The translations under genes were made by a program, and so were the position numbers. Under the pieces are notes generated by a model that made no database searches, had not been told where the DNA came from, and saw only the letters and a list, made by a program, of their open reading frames with translations. Below are positions 21,223-29,461 of a DNA stretch of 64,000 bases, in pieces (the stretch's first letter is position 1; every line of letters starts with the position of its first letter). Source of the stretch: Clostridium jeddahitimonense (lineage in GTDB: Bacteria; Bacillota; Clostridia; Clostridiales; Clostridiaceae); the NCBI GenBank assembly GCA_000753455.2, contig LM994669.1, forward strand, positions 474-64,473. Direction: 5' to 3'.

Positions 21223-22071
21223 ATGGGTAATAGCATAGGTGAAAATAAATTGGTTACTATAGATGAATTAGAAGAGCTACTTTGCAATTTAAGAAACGAA
21301 AGTGAAAATAAAGAAAATTTTACTTTGAACATAACTCATGATATGAGAAGTCATCTAAATGTTATTATTTCTGCATTACAGTTTATTGAACATAATAGTT
21401 TAAATATAACAACTGAAAAGAAATACATGAATATAATAAAACGAAACAGCTACAAGATATTAAAGTTAATAAATAATTTAATTGATACTAGTAGGTTAGA
21501 AAATAACTTTTATAAATTAGAAAAGAGAAATATTGATATTGTATCAATGATTGAAGGAACTGTAGAATGTATAGAAAAATATTCTTTAGAAAAAAATATC
21601 CAATTAATATTTGATACAAATAAAGAAGAGTGTATAGTTTCAGCAGACCCTGAAGCCATAGACAGAATTGTTATGAACTTATTATCAAATGCAATAAAAT
21701 TTTCACCAATGGATTCAGAAATATTTGTATATCTAAATATAGATAATGAAAATATTAATATTTCTGTAATAGATAATGGAAAAGGAATATCACAAGAAGA
21801 ACAGGATAAAATATTTAATAGATTTTATCAATGTTCAAATAGATCTGATAAAGAATATATAGGAAGCGGAATAGGATTAGATTTAACTAACTATTTAGTA
21901 AAAGCTCATGGTGGAAATATAAGTATAAATAGTGTAGAAAATGAAGGCTCAGAGTTTATAGTTACTATTCCAAGAGTTTTAGAAGAACATATAGAAACTG
22001 TTGATAACAGTATTTCTAGTAAGATACAAATGCTAGAAATAGAATTTTCAGATATTTATCTAAGTGAATAA
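21223..22071 (+). CDS. Soluble orphan sensor histidine kinase
   Basis: 282 residues with no membrane helix and almost no sensor domain. The H-box ITHDMRSHLN has the phosphoacceptor His39; the N-box is VMNLLSNAIKFSP near 150, with VIDNGKGIS (G1) and GSGIGLDL (G2) after it. It should autophosphorylate and pass phosphate to a response regulator, but no regulator gene is adjacent. Orphan kinases without a partner are the type that feed Spo0A in clostridia, so a sporulation role is possible (inference). ATG 21223 follows GGAGG at 5 nt. Own promoter; a tRNA gene follows. Confidence 0.87.
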   Translation: MGNSIGENKLVTIDELEELLCNLRNESENKENFTLNITHDMRSHLNVIISALQFIEHNSLNITTEKKYMNIIKRNSYKILKLINNLIDTSRLENNFYKLEKRNIDIVSMIEGTVECIEKYSLEKNIQLIFDTNKEECIVSADPEAIDRIVMNLLSNAIKFSPMDSEIFVYLNIDNENINISVIDNGKGISQEEQDKIFNRFYQCSNRSDKEYIGSGIGLDLTNYLVKAHGGNISINSVENEGSEFIVTIPRVLEEHIETVDNSISSKIQMLEIEFSDIYLSE

Positions 22072-22129
22072 ATAATCATTTATTCTTGATAAATGTTAAC
22101 CTTTGTGATATTATAGGAATTGTTAATGT

Positions 22130-22204
22130 GGAGCGTTAGTTAAACGGATATAACACGCCGCTACGGACGGCGCATTAAGGGTTCGATTCCTTTACGCTCT
22201 GCCA
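22130..22204 (+). tRNA. tRNA-Arg(ACG)
   Basis: 75-nt cloverleaf with acceptor GGAGCGT/ACGCTCT (first pair G-T), D-stem GTTA/TAAC, anticodon loop CTACGGA (ACG, read as ICG) and encoded GCCA. It reads CGN codons. Confidence 0.95.
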
Positions 22205-22244
22205 AGCACTTATTTATTTTTATAAATAAGTGCTTTTTCTTTTG
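22205..22244 (+). terminator. Terminator after tRNA-Arg
   Basis: AGCACTTATTTAT and ATAAATAAGTGCT make a 13-bp perfect stem with a 4-nt loop and a T-rich tail. Confidence 0.92.
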
Positions 22245-22290
22245 GGTAAATTAATAGTATTAATTTATATAAAGAGAGTAGGTAGTATAA

Positions 22291-23421
22291 GTGGGATTAT
22301 TAATTAATCAATTAGATGAACATAATGAAGGTAACATATTGGCTACAATTAGATATAAGGTTAGTGAAGTCATATTTATTAGACAAAAGGAACAGATAGA
22401 TTTAATAGATAATATAAAAAGCTATTATGAAAAGAATTTTCCGATGGTAAAAATGTATGATGTAATTATTGAAGAAGGAGAAATTGATAAACTATCTGAT
22501 TTAATCAATAAAAATAAAGGCGATGAATTAATAGTTAATCTTACAGGAGGAAAAAGGATAAATTCATTAACTTTGTTAGAGCTTAGTATAAAAAATAATA
22601 TAAAAGCTATATATACAGATATAAAAAATAAAAAGATATATACATTTAATAATGGGATAGATCTAACATATGAAGAGTTTGATGATTTGGATATAAATGA
22701 TATTATTAACGCAGCTGGAGGTGCTTTAGTAGAAGATTCCTCAGATTTGTGTAAGAAAAAAGATTTAATATATTTATCTAAACAGATATATAAGAATTTA
22801 GATATATGGAATAAATATAAGCAAAGGTTATACGATACAAACATATTTAAACATATAGAAGAATCTCCAGACAAAATACAAATTAATATAAAATCTTTAA
22901 CTGAAGAAGAAAAGTTAATATTAAAGAATATATTGAAAAAGCTAAAGGAGATGGATGAATTACAATATGATGAAAAAAATGATGATATAGAAGTAACATT
23001 TTTAAATAAATATATAAAAGGTTTTATATTTAAAAGTGGTACATGGTTAGAGATTGCTACTAATAATTTAATAAATAAAATAAAAGAAATAGATGAATCA
23101 AGAAATGGTGTAGTATTTCTTTGGAGTAATGAAAATAGAACTGTAAGGAATGAAGTTGATGTTGTAGCAGTTAAAGATTCTGTACCTATAATAATATCTT
23201 GTAAAGATAGTGAAAAATATAATGAAATGGCTTTAAATGAGCTAAATGTATATGCCAATAAATTAGGTGGAAAAAATGCATATAAGATTCTTGTTGCTAC
23301 AAGAGAACCATCTAAAGGACCAGTTTCAATAAGAGCAAAGGAGATGGGCATACATATAGTAATATTTGATGGTAATGAAAATAAGTTTATAAGTAATATA
23401 AAAGCAATAATAGACAAATAG
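22291..23421 (+). CDS. Card1/Can2-type (DUF1887) CARF-nuclease, orphan
   Basis: 376 residues. Residues 1-150 look like a CARF domain: LINQLDEHN at 4-12 and the ligand-loop motif NLTGGKRINSL with Thr85. Residues about 250-376 are a PD-(D/E)xK nuclease: GTWLE (Glu254), NEVDV (Asp290), IIISCK (Lys305, with Ser in the ExK slot as I recall for many DUF1887 members), then LNELNVYANKLGG. Known relatives (Card1, Can2) cut DNA or RNA when a type III CRISPR system makes cyclic tetra-adenylate. No CRISPR array or cas gene is visible in this window. The start is GTG with a weak AGGTAG upstream. It lies between a tRNA-Arg terminator and a sugar gene. Confidence 0.8.
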   Translation: MGLLINQLDEHNEGNILATIRYKVSEVIFIRQKEQIDLIDNIKSYYEKNFPMVKMYDVIIEEGEIDKLSDLINKNKGDELIVNLTGGKRINSLTLLELSIKNNIKAIYTDIKNKKIYTFNNGIDLTYEEFDDLDINDIINAAGGALVEDSSDLCKKKDLIYLSKQIYKNLDIWNKYKQRLYDTNIFKHIEESPDKIQINIKSLTEEEKLILKNILKKLKEMDELQYDEKNDDIEVTFLNKYIKGFIFKSGTWLEIATNNLINKIKEIDESRNGVVFLWSNENRTVRNEVDVVAVKDSVPIIISCKDSEKYNEMALNELNVYANKLGGKNAYKILVATREPSKGPVSIRAKEMGIHIVIFDGNENKFISNIKAIIDK

Positions 23422-23448
23422 TCATTTTTGTATCATATTATGGTTTCG

Positions 23449-23465
23449 TTTTCAAAAAATGAAAA
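23449..23465 (+). promoter_or_regulatory. Palindromic candidate operator before the GH4 gene
   Basis: TTTTCA, five A residues, then TGAAAA form a perfect dyad just upstream of a TATAAT (23486-23491). GAAA/TTTC dyads are typical of RpiR/MurR-family operators, and an RpiR-type gene follows at 24977-25783. The link is inference. Confidence 0.5.
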
Positions 23466-23525
23466 TAATATTACAAATATTATTTTATAATAGAGACATA
23501 AGATACGAAAGGGAGATGAAGTACC

Positions 23526-24887
23526 ATGAGTAAAAAAGGCTTAAAGATAGTTACAATTGGCGGAGGGTCAAGCTATACACCAGAACTAGTAGAAGGATTA
23601 ATTAAGAGATATAGTGAATTACCAGTAGCAGAATACTGGCTTGTAGATATAGAAGAAGGAAAAGAAAAATTAGAAATAGTTGGAGCTTTAGCTAAGAGAA
23701 TGGTAGAAAAAGCTGGAGTACCAATGGAAATACATTTAACTTTAGATAGAAAAGAAGCTTTAAAAGATGCTGATTTCGTTACAACTCAATTAAGAGTAGG
23801 ATTATTAAAGGCTAGAGCTAAGGACGAAAGAATCCCTCTAAGTCATGGATTCTTAGGTCAAGAAACAAATGGAGCAGGTGGACTTTTCAAAGCTTTAAGA
23901 ACAGTTCCAGTTATCTTAGACATAGCTAAAGAAATGCAAGAATTATGTCCAAATGCTTGGTTAATTAACTTTACAAACCCAGCTGGAGTAGTTACAGAAG
24001 CTTTATTAAGATACAGCAATCATAAGAAAGTTATAGGGGTATGTAATGTTCCAATAGGAATGGAATTTGGAGCTGCAGATTTACTAGGAGTAGATAAATC
24101 AAGAATAACTATGGACCAAGTTGGATTAAACCACATGGTATATGGTCAAAGAGTATACCTTGACGGAAATGATGTTACTGCTGAAGTAATGGAAAAAATG
24201 TTAAATAGCGATAACTCTCAATCAATGGCTAATATTGCTGCAATGGGATGGGATCCAGCATTCATAAAAGCAACAGGATTAATGCCATGTCCATACCATA
24301 GATATTACTATAAAAAGAGAGATATGCTTGAGCATGAATTAGAAGAATACAAAAAAGGTCAAACAAGAGCTGAAGTTGTTATGGCTGTTGAAAAGAGCTT
24401 ATTTGAATTATATAAAAATGTTGAGTTACAAGAAAAACCTGAAGAATTATCTAAGAGAGGTGGAGCTCACTACTCAGATGTTGCTTGTGAAGTTATTTCA
24501 AGCATCTACAATGATAAGGGAACAGTTTTAGCTGTAAATACTAAGAACAACGGAAGATTAAAGATGTTCGAAGATGAATCAGCTATAGAAATAAGCTGTA
24601 AGATAACTAAGGATGGTCCAGTACCAGTTGATACAGTTACTGATCTTCCAATATTCGCTCAAGGTTTAGTTTCTCAAATAAAGGCATTCGAAAGATTAGC
24701 TGCAGAAGCTGCATATACAGGAGATTACAACACTGCATTATTAGCAATGACAACTAACCCATTAGTATCTGATGATGCTGAAGGAAGAAAATTATTAAAC
24801 GAAATGTTATTAGCTCACAAAAAATACTTACCACAATTCAAGAATGTTATAGAACAAATTGAAAAGGTAGAAAGAGCTGAATTTTAA
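23526..24887 (+). CDS. Family GH4 6-phospho-beta-glucosidase
   Basis: 453 residues, standard GH4 length. The N-terminal NAD-binding motif is VTIGGGSSYTPELVEG; NFTNPAG near 145-155, then CNVPIG (metal-binding Cys region) and GLNHM (catalytic His) follow. GH4 enzymes use NAD+ and a divalent metal in a redox-elimination mechanism to hydrolyse phosphorylated disaccharides, cellobiose-6-phosphate type being likely. Codons are somewhat more GC-rich and biased than neighbours, suggesting good expression. ATG 23526 follows GGGAGATG. No PTS genes are adjacent in the window. A candidate RpiR operator lies upstream. Confidence 0.9.
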   Translation: MSKKGLKIVTIGGGSSYTPELVEGLIKRYSELPVAEYWLVDIEEGKEKLEIVGALAKRMVEKAGVPMEIHLTLDRKEALKDADFVTTQLRVGLLKARAKDERIPLSHGFLGQETNGAGGLFKALRTVPVILDIAKEMQELCPNAWLINFTNPAGVVTEALLRYSNHKKVIGVCNVPIGMEFGAADLLGVDKSRITMDQVGLNHMVYGQRVYLDGNDVTAEVMEKMLNSDNSQSMANIAAMGWDPAFIKATGLMPCPYHRYYYKKRDMLEHELEEYKKGQTRAEVVMAVEKSLFELYKNVELQEKPEELSKRGGAHYSDVACEVISSIYNDKGTVLAVNTKNNGRLKMFEDESAIEISCKITKDGPVPVDTVTDLPIFAQGLVSQIKAFERLAAEAAYTGDYNTALLAMTTNPLVSDDAEGRKLLNEMLLAHKKYLPQFKNVIEQIEKVERAEF

Positions 24888-24917
24888 TTAAGAATTTAAA
24901 GTGAAAAGTTAATGAAT

Positions 24918-24945
24918 AAAGCCAGCATAAGCTGGCTTTATCTAA
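24918..24945. terminator. Hairpin between GH4 and rpiR genes
   Basis: AAAGCCAGC and GCTGGCTTT around ATAA, a 9-bp perfect stem between convergent genes. The T-tract is short in both directions, so termination may be modest. Confidence 0.65.
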
Positions 24946-24976
24946 TTAAAAATTTTTAATTTTAAATTGTAAATTA

Positions 24977-25783
24977 TTAATAGTGGTTATATAAATCTGC
25001 ATATCTTATAAATAGGTATTCAACTAGCATCATAAGGGAATGTTGATTTTCAGGAGAGTATTCATTATTATACTCTGATGGTGCTAGATAAATTATGTAA
25101 TCAGATCCGTCTTTATAAGCATTTTCTCTATTTTCTGTTATAGTAACTATTTTGCAGTCAGTAGATAGAAGGTTATTCCATACACGTTCATGATAAGCTA
25201 TAAATCTACCCGTTGGAGAAATAAGTATAGCTAAGGAATTAGGTGTTAATGAGCTTGCAAGCTTTTCTTGAGCTTGGATATCAGTAGCTATATTTATTAG
25301 TTTTCCTACTCTTGCAAAGTTAGTTTGTAATTGCTGACACATTAACTGAGAAAATAAAGTACCAAATATACAAATATGATCACTTCTATAAATTAAATCT
25401 ATAACTCTATCTATAAGTTTTAAATCTAAAGAATTTTTAGTAAGTGTAAGTTCACTACAAATCTCGTCATGCATTATGCTTAAAATCTCTTCTCTACTTC
25501 TTTTATTTTTAAAGCCCCTTGGTTTAGAAAAGCTATTATCAAAGTTGGTATTGATTGAAATAGATAAAGCTTTTTTAAATTCTGATAGACTAGAGTAGCC
25601 TAGTTTACGACAAAAACGACTTATAGCAGCTGGTGATGTATAGCACATATCTGCTAGTTTATTTATTGTCATATTAGGTATTTCTCTAATATTACGAATC
25701 ATAGTTAGAGCTATAGTATAGTTTAATGTTTCCTCACGACTATCATTTAAAAATAAAAGTAGTCTATAAATTAAATCCCCCAT
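24977..25783 (-). CDS. RpiR/MurR-family transcriptional regulator
   Basis: 268 residues. Residues 1-75 form the HTH_6 domain (INKLADMCYTSPAAISRFCRKLG), and residues about 115-250 the SIS sugar-phosphate-binding domain with ICIFGTLFSQ and LAILISPTGRF. Such proteins control sugar-phosphate catabolism. Convergent with the GH4 gene, which it may regulate. ATG 25783 lies 7 nt after GGAGG. It is 29 nt downstream of psd on the same strand with no terminator between, so the two may be cotranscribed, although that pairing makes little functional sense. Confidence 0.87.
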   Translation of the reverse strand: MGDLIYRLLLFLNDSREETLNYTIALTMIRNIREIPNMTINKLADMCYTSPAAISRFCRKLGYSSLSEFKKALSISINTNFDNSFSKPRGFKNKRSREEILSIMHDEICSELTLTKNSLDLKLIDRVIDLIYRSDHICIFGTLFSQLMCQQLQTNFARVGKLINIATDIQAQEKLASSLTPNSLAILISPTGRFIAYHERVWNNLLSTDCKIVTITENRENAYKDGSDYIIYLAPSEYNNEYSPENQHSLMMLVEYLFIRYADLYNHY

Positions 25784-25812
25784 AAACAATCCTCCATTCC
25801 ATATACTGAAAG

Positions 25813-26703
25813 TTATCTATATTTTTTGCCTATAGTTTCACCCATATTTACTTTCGTTTCAAATCCTAAAGATGATTGAGTCAGGATATCCTCATCTACT
25901 ATTATAGTGTTAGGTTTAAAGAAAAGTATAGTAGTTGAACCACCAAATTTAAAATAACCTTTTTCATCACCTTTAGAAATAGGTGTATTTTCTTTATAAT
26001 TCTGTATTATTGAGCCTACACAAGTAGCTCCAACTTCTACATGAATAATATCTCCGAAGTTTTCAGAATGAAATACACACCATTCTCTCTTATTTTGGCA
26101 ATATAGTTTAGCAACTCTTTCTAAAGCTGTTGGATTAACTGAATAATAATTTCCAGGTATAAAGTTAGTTTTTTCACATGTACCATAATCTACAAAGTGA
26201 AATCTATGATAATCAGTAGGACACAATCTTAATATTAAGCATACTCCACCTTCATATTCATTAGCAATATCATTATCCTGAATAAGTTCTGCTAAGCTAT
26301 AAGTTATATCTTTTACTTGGACCAAATCATTTACAGATATATCGGTATAAGCAAATAAACGGCCGTCTCCAGGGGAGATAAGTTTATCCGTATCCATGTC
26401 TATAGGTCTAGCAGCATCATTTAATTCTCTAATGAAGAAATCATTAAAGTTTCTAAAGTCATTTAAATTATTTTTACAAATAGACATATCTATATCAAAA
26501 TCATTAATAAAGCTAGAAATTTTATTTTTACTAAGATTATTATCACAATATTTACCATAAACCTTAGAAAAAAGTTTTTTCTTTATTAATAGTTCTGTAA
26601 AGCTTTTACCAATAGGAGATTCATAACACCATTTTATGTAGTTTCCACCTGCAACATTTTCAGTATCATATTTTTTTGAGTTTCTATTATATATTTTTAT
26701 CAT
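25813..26703 (-). CDS. psd: Phosphatidylserine decarboxylase proenzyme
   Basis: 296 residues. The self-cleavage motif FGGST lies at about 253-257 with Ser256 expected to become the pyruvoyl group. Other family blocks are ISPGDGRL near 110, [10 protein letters not shown] near 163 and [12 protein letters not shown] near 222. The enzyme makes phosphatidylethanolamine from phosphatidylserine at the membrane. ATG 26703 follows AGGAGA at 7 nt. A phosphatidylserine synthase gene is not in view. Confidence 0.93.
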   Translation of the reverse strand: MIKIYNRNSKKYDTENVAGGNYIKWCYESPIGKSFTELLIKKKLFSKVYGKYCDNNLSKNKISSFINDFDIDMSICKNNLNDFRNFNDFFIRELNDAARPIDMDTDKLISPGDGRLFAYTDISVNDLVQVKDITYSLAELIQDNDIANEYEGGVCLILRLCPTDYHRFHFVDYGTCEKTNFIPGNYYSVNPTALERVAKLYCQNKREWCVFHSENFGDIIHVEVGATCVGSIIQNYKENTPISKGDEKGYFKFGGSTTILFFKPNTIIVDEDILTQSSLGFETKVNMGETIGKKYR

Positions 26704-26841
26704 AGTAAATTCTCCTAGAAAAAAATTAAAATTTTATAAGTTTATTATATATTAACATATTTATGTCAAGTTTATATAGATTTAATGATATATATAGATT
26801 ATAATAATAAAGGAATTTTACATAATATAGGGGGATATGGA

Positions 26842-27201
26842 ATGTTAGAACATTTGATGGAACAATTAATACCTTTAGTAATTCATTTATTAGAGGCAAT
26901 GGGTGTAATAGTAATATTAGTTGCTGGTATAAAAGCTTTTGCTCAATATGTTGCTAATATGATAGGAAAAAGAAACTATCCTATAAAGATTGAATTAGGA
27001 CAAGCACTATCATTAGCATTAGAATTCAAGATGGGAGCAGAGATATTAAAGACTGTTCTTGTTAGAACTCTTGATGAAATGTGGATATTAGCTGCAATAA
27101 TCGTTGTAAGAACTGTACTTGCAATTGTAATTCACTGGGAAGTTAATGCTGAAAAAGAGCATCATAAAGAAGAACATAAAAAAGTAGAAGAAGCAGTTTA
27201 A
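26842..27201 (+). CDS. DUF1622-family membrane protein
   Basis: 119 residues from ATG 26842, which follows GGGGGAT at 7 nt; a longer frame from 26785 has no Shine-Dalgarno. Two main hydrophobic helices (about 10-35 and 75-98) flank NYPIKIELGQALSLALEFKMGAEILKT, the signature stretch of DUF1622. The tail is Lys/Glu/His-rich (EHHKEEHKK). The family's function is unknown. Confidence 0.8.
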   Translation: MLEHLMEQLIPLVIHLLEAMGVIVILVAGIKAFAQYVANMIGKRNYPIKIELGQALSLALEFKMGAEILKTVLVRTLDEMWILAAIIVVRTVLAIVIHWEVNAEKEHHKEEHKKVEEAV

Positions 27202-27291
27202 TTAATAATTATAAAAGATGATGTTAAAAAATTGCCTATAAATTATTTAATATAATCTGTGAAAAAGAAAAGTTTACATATAAATTATTAG

Positions 27292-27331
27292 TGAATAAAA
27301 AAGTGGCCATAGTGGCCACTTTTTTATTCAC
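27292..27331. terminator. Bidirectional terminator between DUF1622 and ABC-F genes
   Basis: GTGAAT-AAAAA-GTGGCCA and TGGCCAC-TTTTTT-ATTCAC pair with a single bulged T over almost 40 bases. The A and T tracts let it act in both directions. The TAA of the minus-strand ABC-F gene lies within it. Confidence 0.93.
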
Positions 27332-28913
27332 CGAATTTTTCTAAGAATTCATCATATGTCATAGATCTATCTAAGATTGATCCATTATCGTCAATTTTAA
27401 TTATTCTGTTAGCTACAGTTTGCACAAATTGGTGGTCATGAGACGCAAATAATATGTTACTGTTGTAGTCTCTTAAGCCGTTATTTACAGCCGTAATAGA
27501 TTCAAGGTCAAGGTGGTTAGTAGGACCATCTAAAATTAATACATTAGCATTAGAAAGCATCATTTTAGAAAGCATACATCTAACCTTTTCTCCTCCAGAT
27601 AATACGTTAGCTTCTTTTAAAGCTTCTTCTCCAGAGAATAACATTCTTCCTAAGAATCCTCTAATATAACTTTCAGATTTTTCTTCAGAGAATTGTCTTA
27701 ACCAATCAACTAAACTTAATGAGCAATCGTTGAAGAACTCTGAGTTGTCTTTAGGGAAGTAAGCTGTAGTTATAGTTATTCCCCACTTATATGTACCAGC
27801 ATCTGGTTCCATTTCTCCGTTGATTATCTTAAATAAAGTTGTTATTGCAATTTCGTTTCCGATAAAAGCAATCTTATCTTCCTTATTTACTCTGAAGCTT
27901 ACATTATCTAAAACCTTAACTCCATCAATAGTTTTAGATAATCCTTCAACTACTAATATGTCATTACCAACTTCTCTTTCAGGCTTAAATCCAACGAATG
28001 GATATCTTCTGCTTGATGGTTGGATATCATCTAATGTAATTTTATCTAATAACTTTTTACGAGAAGTTGCTTGCTTAGACTTAGAAGCATTAGCGCTGAA
28101 TCTAGCAATGAAGTCTTGTAATTCTTTAATTTTCTCTTCTTTTTTCTTATTTTGGTCTTTAGCCATAGCAGTAGCTAATTGACTTGACTCGTACCAGAAG
28201 TCATAGTTACCAACGTATAGCTTAATTTTACCGAAGTCAACATCAGCCATATGAGTACATACTTCGTTTAAGAAGTGTCTATCATGTGATACAACTATAA
28301 CTGTACCTTCAAAGTCACCTAAGAAGTCTTGAAGCCACTTGATTGATTTTATATCTAAGTGGTTAGTAGGCTCATCTAGAATTAGTATTCCAGGGTTACC
28401 GAATAAAGCTTGAGCAAGTAATACTTTAACCTTTTCTCCACCTGTTAATTCTGAAATTGTTTTATAGTGAGCATCTGTTCCGATTCCTAATCCTTGTAAT
28501 AATGATGATGCTTCTGATTCAGCTTCCCAACCGTTTAATTCAGCAAATTCACCTTCAAGCTCTGCTGCTTTAATTCCATCTTCATCAGAAAAGTCTGGTT
28601 TTGCATATAAAGCGTCCTTTTCTTTCATTATATCATATAATCTTTTGTTACCCATTATAACTGTTTCTAAAACTTGAAACTCGTCATATTGATAGTGGTC
28701 TTGTTTTAATACAGACATTCTAGTGTTTGGAGCAATTATTACTTCACCAGTATTTGGTTCAACTTCTCCAGATAATATCTTTAAAAATGTACTCTTTCCA
28801 GCACCGTTAGCACCAATAACACCGTAACAGTTACCAGGAGTAAATTTGATATTTACATCTTCAAATAATTTACGAGACCCGTATCTTAAACTTACGTTTA
28901 TTACATTTATCAC
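27324..28913 (-). CDS. ABC-F family ATPase (YkpA/YbiT-like), second site degenerate
   Basis: 529 residues with two ATP-binding domains and no membrane part, as in ribosome-associated ABC-F translation factors. Domain 1 is intact: GANGAGKST near 34-42, LTGGEKVK and LILDEPTNHLD. Domain 2 is altered: the P-loop position reads GNEIAITT with no GK(S/T), and Walker B reads LILDGPTNHLD with Gly in place of the catalytic Glu. The linker carries ASKSKQATSRKKLLDK. The GTG start at 28913 follows GGGG by 8 nt; no in-frame ATG is near. The direct ribosomal effect is inferred from family. Confidence 0.87.
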   Translation of the reverse strand: MINVINVSLRYGSRKLFEDVNIKFTPGNCYGVIGANGAGKSTFLKILSGEVEPNTGEVIIAPNTRMSVLKQDHYQYDEFQVLETVIMGNKRLYDIMKEKDALYAKPDFSDEDGIKAAELEGEFAELNGWEAESEASSLLQGLGIGTDAHYKTISELTGGEKVKVLLAQALFGNPGILILDEPTNHLDIKSIKWLQDFLGDFEGTVIVVSHDRHFLNEVCTHMADVDFGKIKLYVGNYDFWYESSQLATAMAKDQNKKKEEKIKELQDFIARFSANASKSKQATSRKKLLDKITLDDIQPSSRRYPFVGFKPEREVGNDILVVEGLSKTIDGVKVLDNVSFRVNKEDKIAFIGNEIAITTLFKIINGEMEPDAGTYKWGITITTAYFPKDNSEFFNDCSLSLVDWLRQFSEEKSESYIRGFLGRMLFSGEEALKEANVLSGGEKVRCMLSKMMLSNANVLILDGPTNHLDLESITAVNNGLRDYNSNILFASHDHQFVQTVANRIIKIDDNGSILDRSMTYDEFLEKFGE

Positions 28914-29045
28914 TAAACATACCCCATTTCATTTATTATTCTCCCGATATTATAACATAAAGTTTTTAACTTTACATAGAAATATACATTATTCGGCAAG
29001 TGAATTAGTGAGAAAATTACAAAAAATATCTTTGTAAAAATTTTC

Positions 29046-29075
29046 TTGACCCAAATAAAGAAAAAATGATAAAAT
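29046..29075 (+). promoter_or_regulatory. Promoter of the tyrosine leader
   Basis: TTGACC (29046-29051), 18-bp spacer, TAAAAT (29070-29075). The predicted start is near 29082, 24 nt before the leader-peptide ATG. Confidence 0.7.
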
Positions 29076-29105
29076 AAAGAAAATTGATTATTAGGAGCTA
29101 GACTT

Positions 29106-29177
29106 ATGGATAAGATTATTAACTTAGATTTGACTAAAAAAGTTAATACTACTTATTACTTTAGCTATTATAGATAG
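29106..29177 (+). CDS. Tyr-rich leader peptide of an attenuator
   Basis: A 23-codon frame with its own Shine-Dalgarno (AGGAG at 29093-29097) ends in TTYYFSYYR and TAG. Four of the last seven residues are Tyr, encoded TAT TAC ... TAT TAT, with one Phe between. The frame stops one base before a nested set of hairpins and 90 bases before a terminator. It is too short for most gene finders. Role: a ribosome translating it is expected to stall when Tyr-tRNA is scarce and so set transcription of the transporter gene downstream. The peptide itself probably has no other function. Confidence 0.8.
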   Translation: MDKIINLDLTKKVNTTYYFSYYR

Positions 29178-29306
29178 AGCTTGTGTTTAACTTATAGATG
29201 CAAGCTGAAAAGAGTTTGTATCTATATTGGTTAAAGTTAATTGTCGTGCTTTAAAACGAACTTAAGTAGCCATATAGATAAATTAAAAATCTATGTGGCT
29301 TTTTTA
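29178..29306 (+). promoter_or_regulatory. Transcription attenuator (four alternative stems plus terminator)
   Basis: Segment A 29178-29189 pairs with B 29195-29206 (12 bp with G-U pairs). B (29193-29203) also pairs with C 29216-29226 (11 bp, one G-U). C (29220-29230) also pairs with D 29270-29279 (ATCTATAT and GG against CC and ATATAGAT, one bulged T). D pairs with E 29289-29300 (12-bp terminator followed by five T). Stalling at the first Tyr codons leaves A free, so A:B forms, C pairs with D and the terminator is prevented. A ribosome at the stop codon covers A, so B:C forms and D:E terminates. This is the logic of amino-acid attenuators. Confidence 0.8.
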
Positions 29307-29332
29307 TATTCTATAAATTGATTTATATTAAG

Positions 29333-29364
29333 AAGCCTCATAGCAAAAACTATGGGGCTTTTAT
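29333..29364 (+). terminator. Second terminator-like hairpin in the transporter leader
   Basis: AAGCCTCATAG and CTATGGGGCTT (one G-T pair) around CAAAAA, followed by TTATC. It lies 27 nt after the attenuator terminator and 98 nt before the transporter start. Either it adds a second stop, or the transporter also has a promoter in 29365-29445, where a TAAAAT is present near 29439. Confidence 0.7.
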
Positions 29365-29461
29365 CATTTTAATTTAGGATAGTAGTAATAAAGCACAAAG
29401 CAAAAAGTATTTTTAGCAATTAATATTAATTATTTTAGTTAAAATATAGGGGGATATAAAA

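Noticed and set aside
22425..23417. A 330-codon open frame on the minus strand opposite the Card1-like gene
   Set aside because: Its product is a Ser/Phe/Leu/Ile-rich chain typical of the antisense of an AT-rich gene, and the plus strand encodes a recognisable CARF-nuclease.
29333..29364. The second hairpin as part of the Tyr attenuator
   Set aside because: Segment C pairs poorly with its left arm, so it does not switch with the upstream stems; it is kept as a separate terminator-like element.
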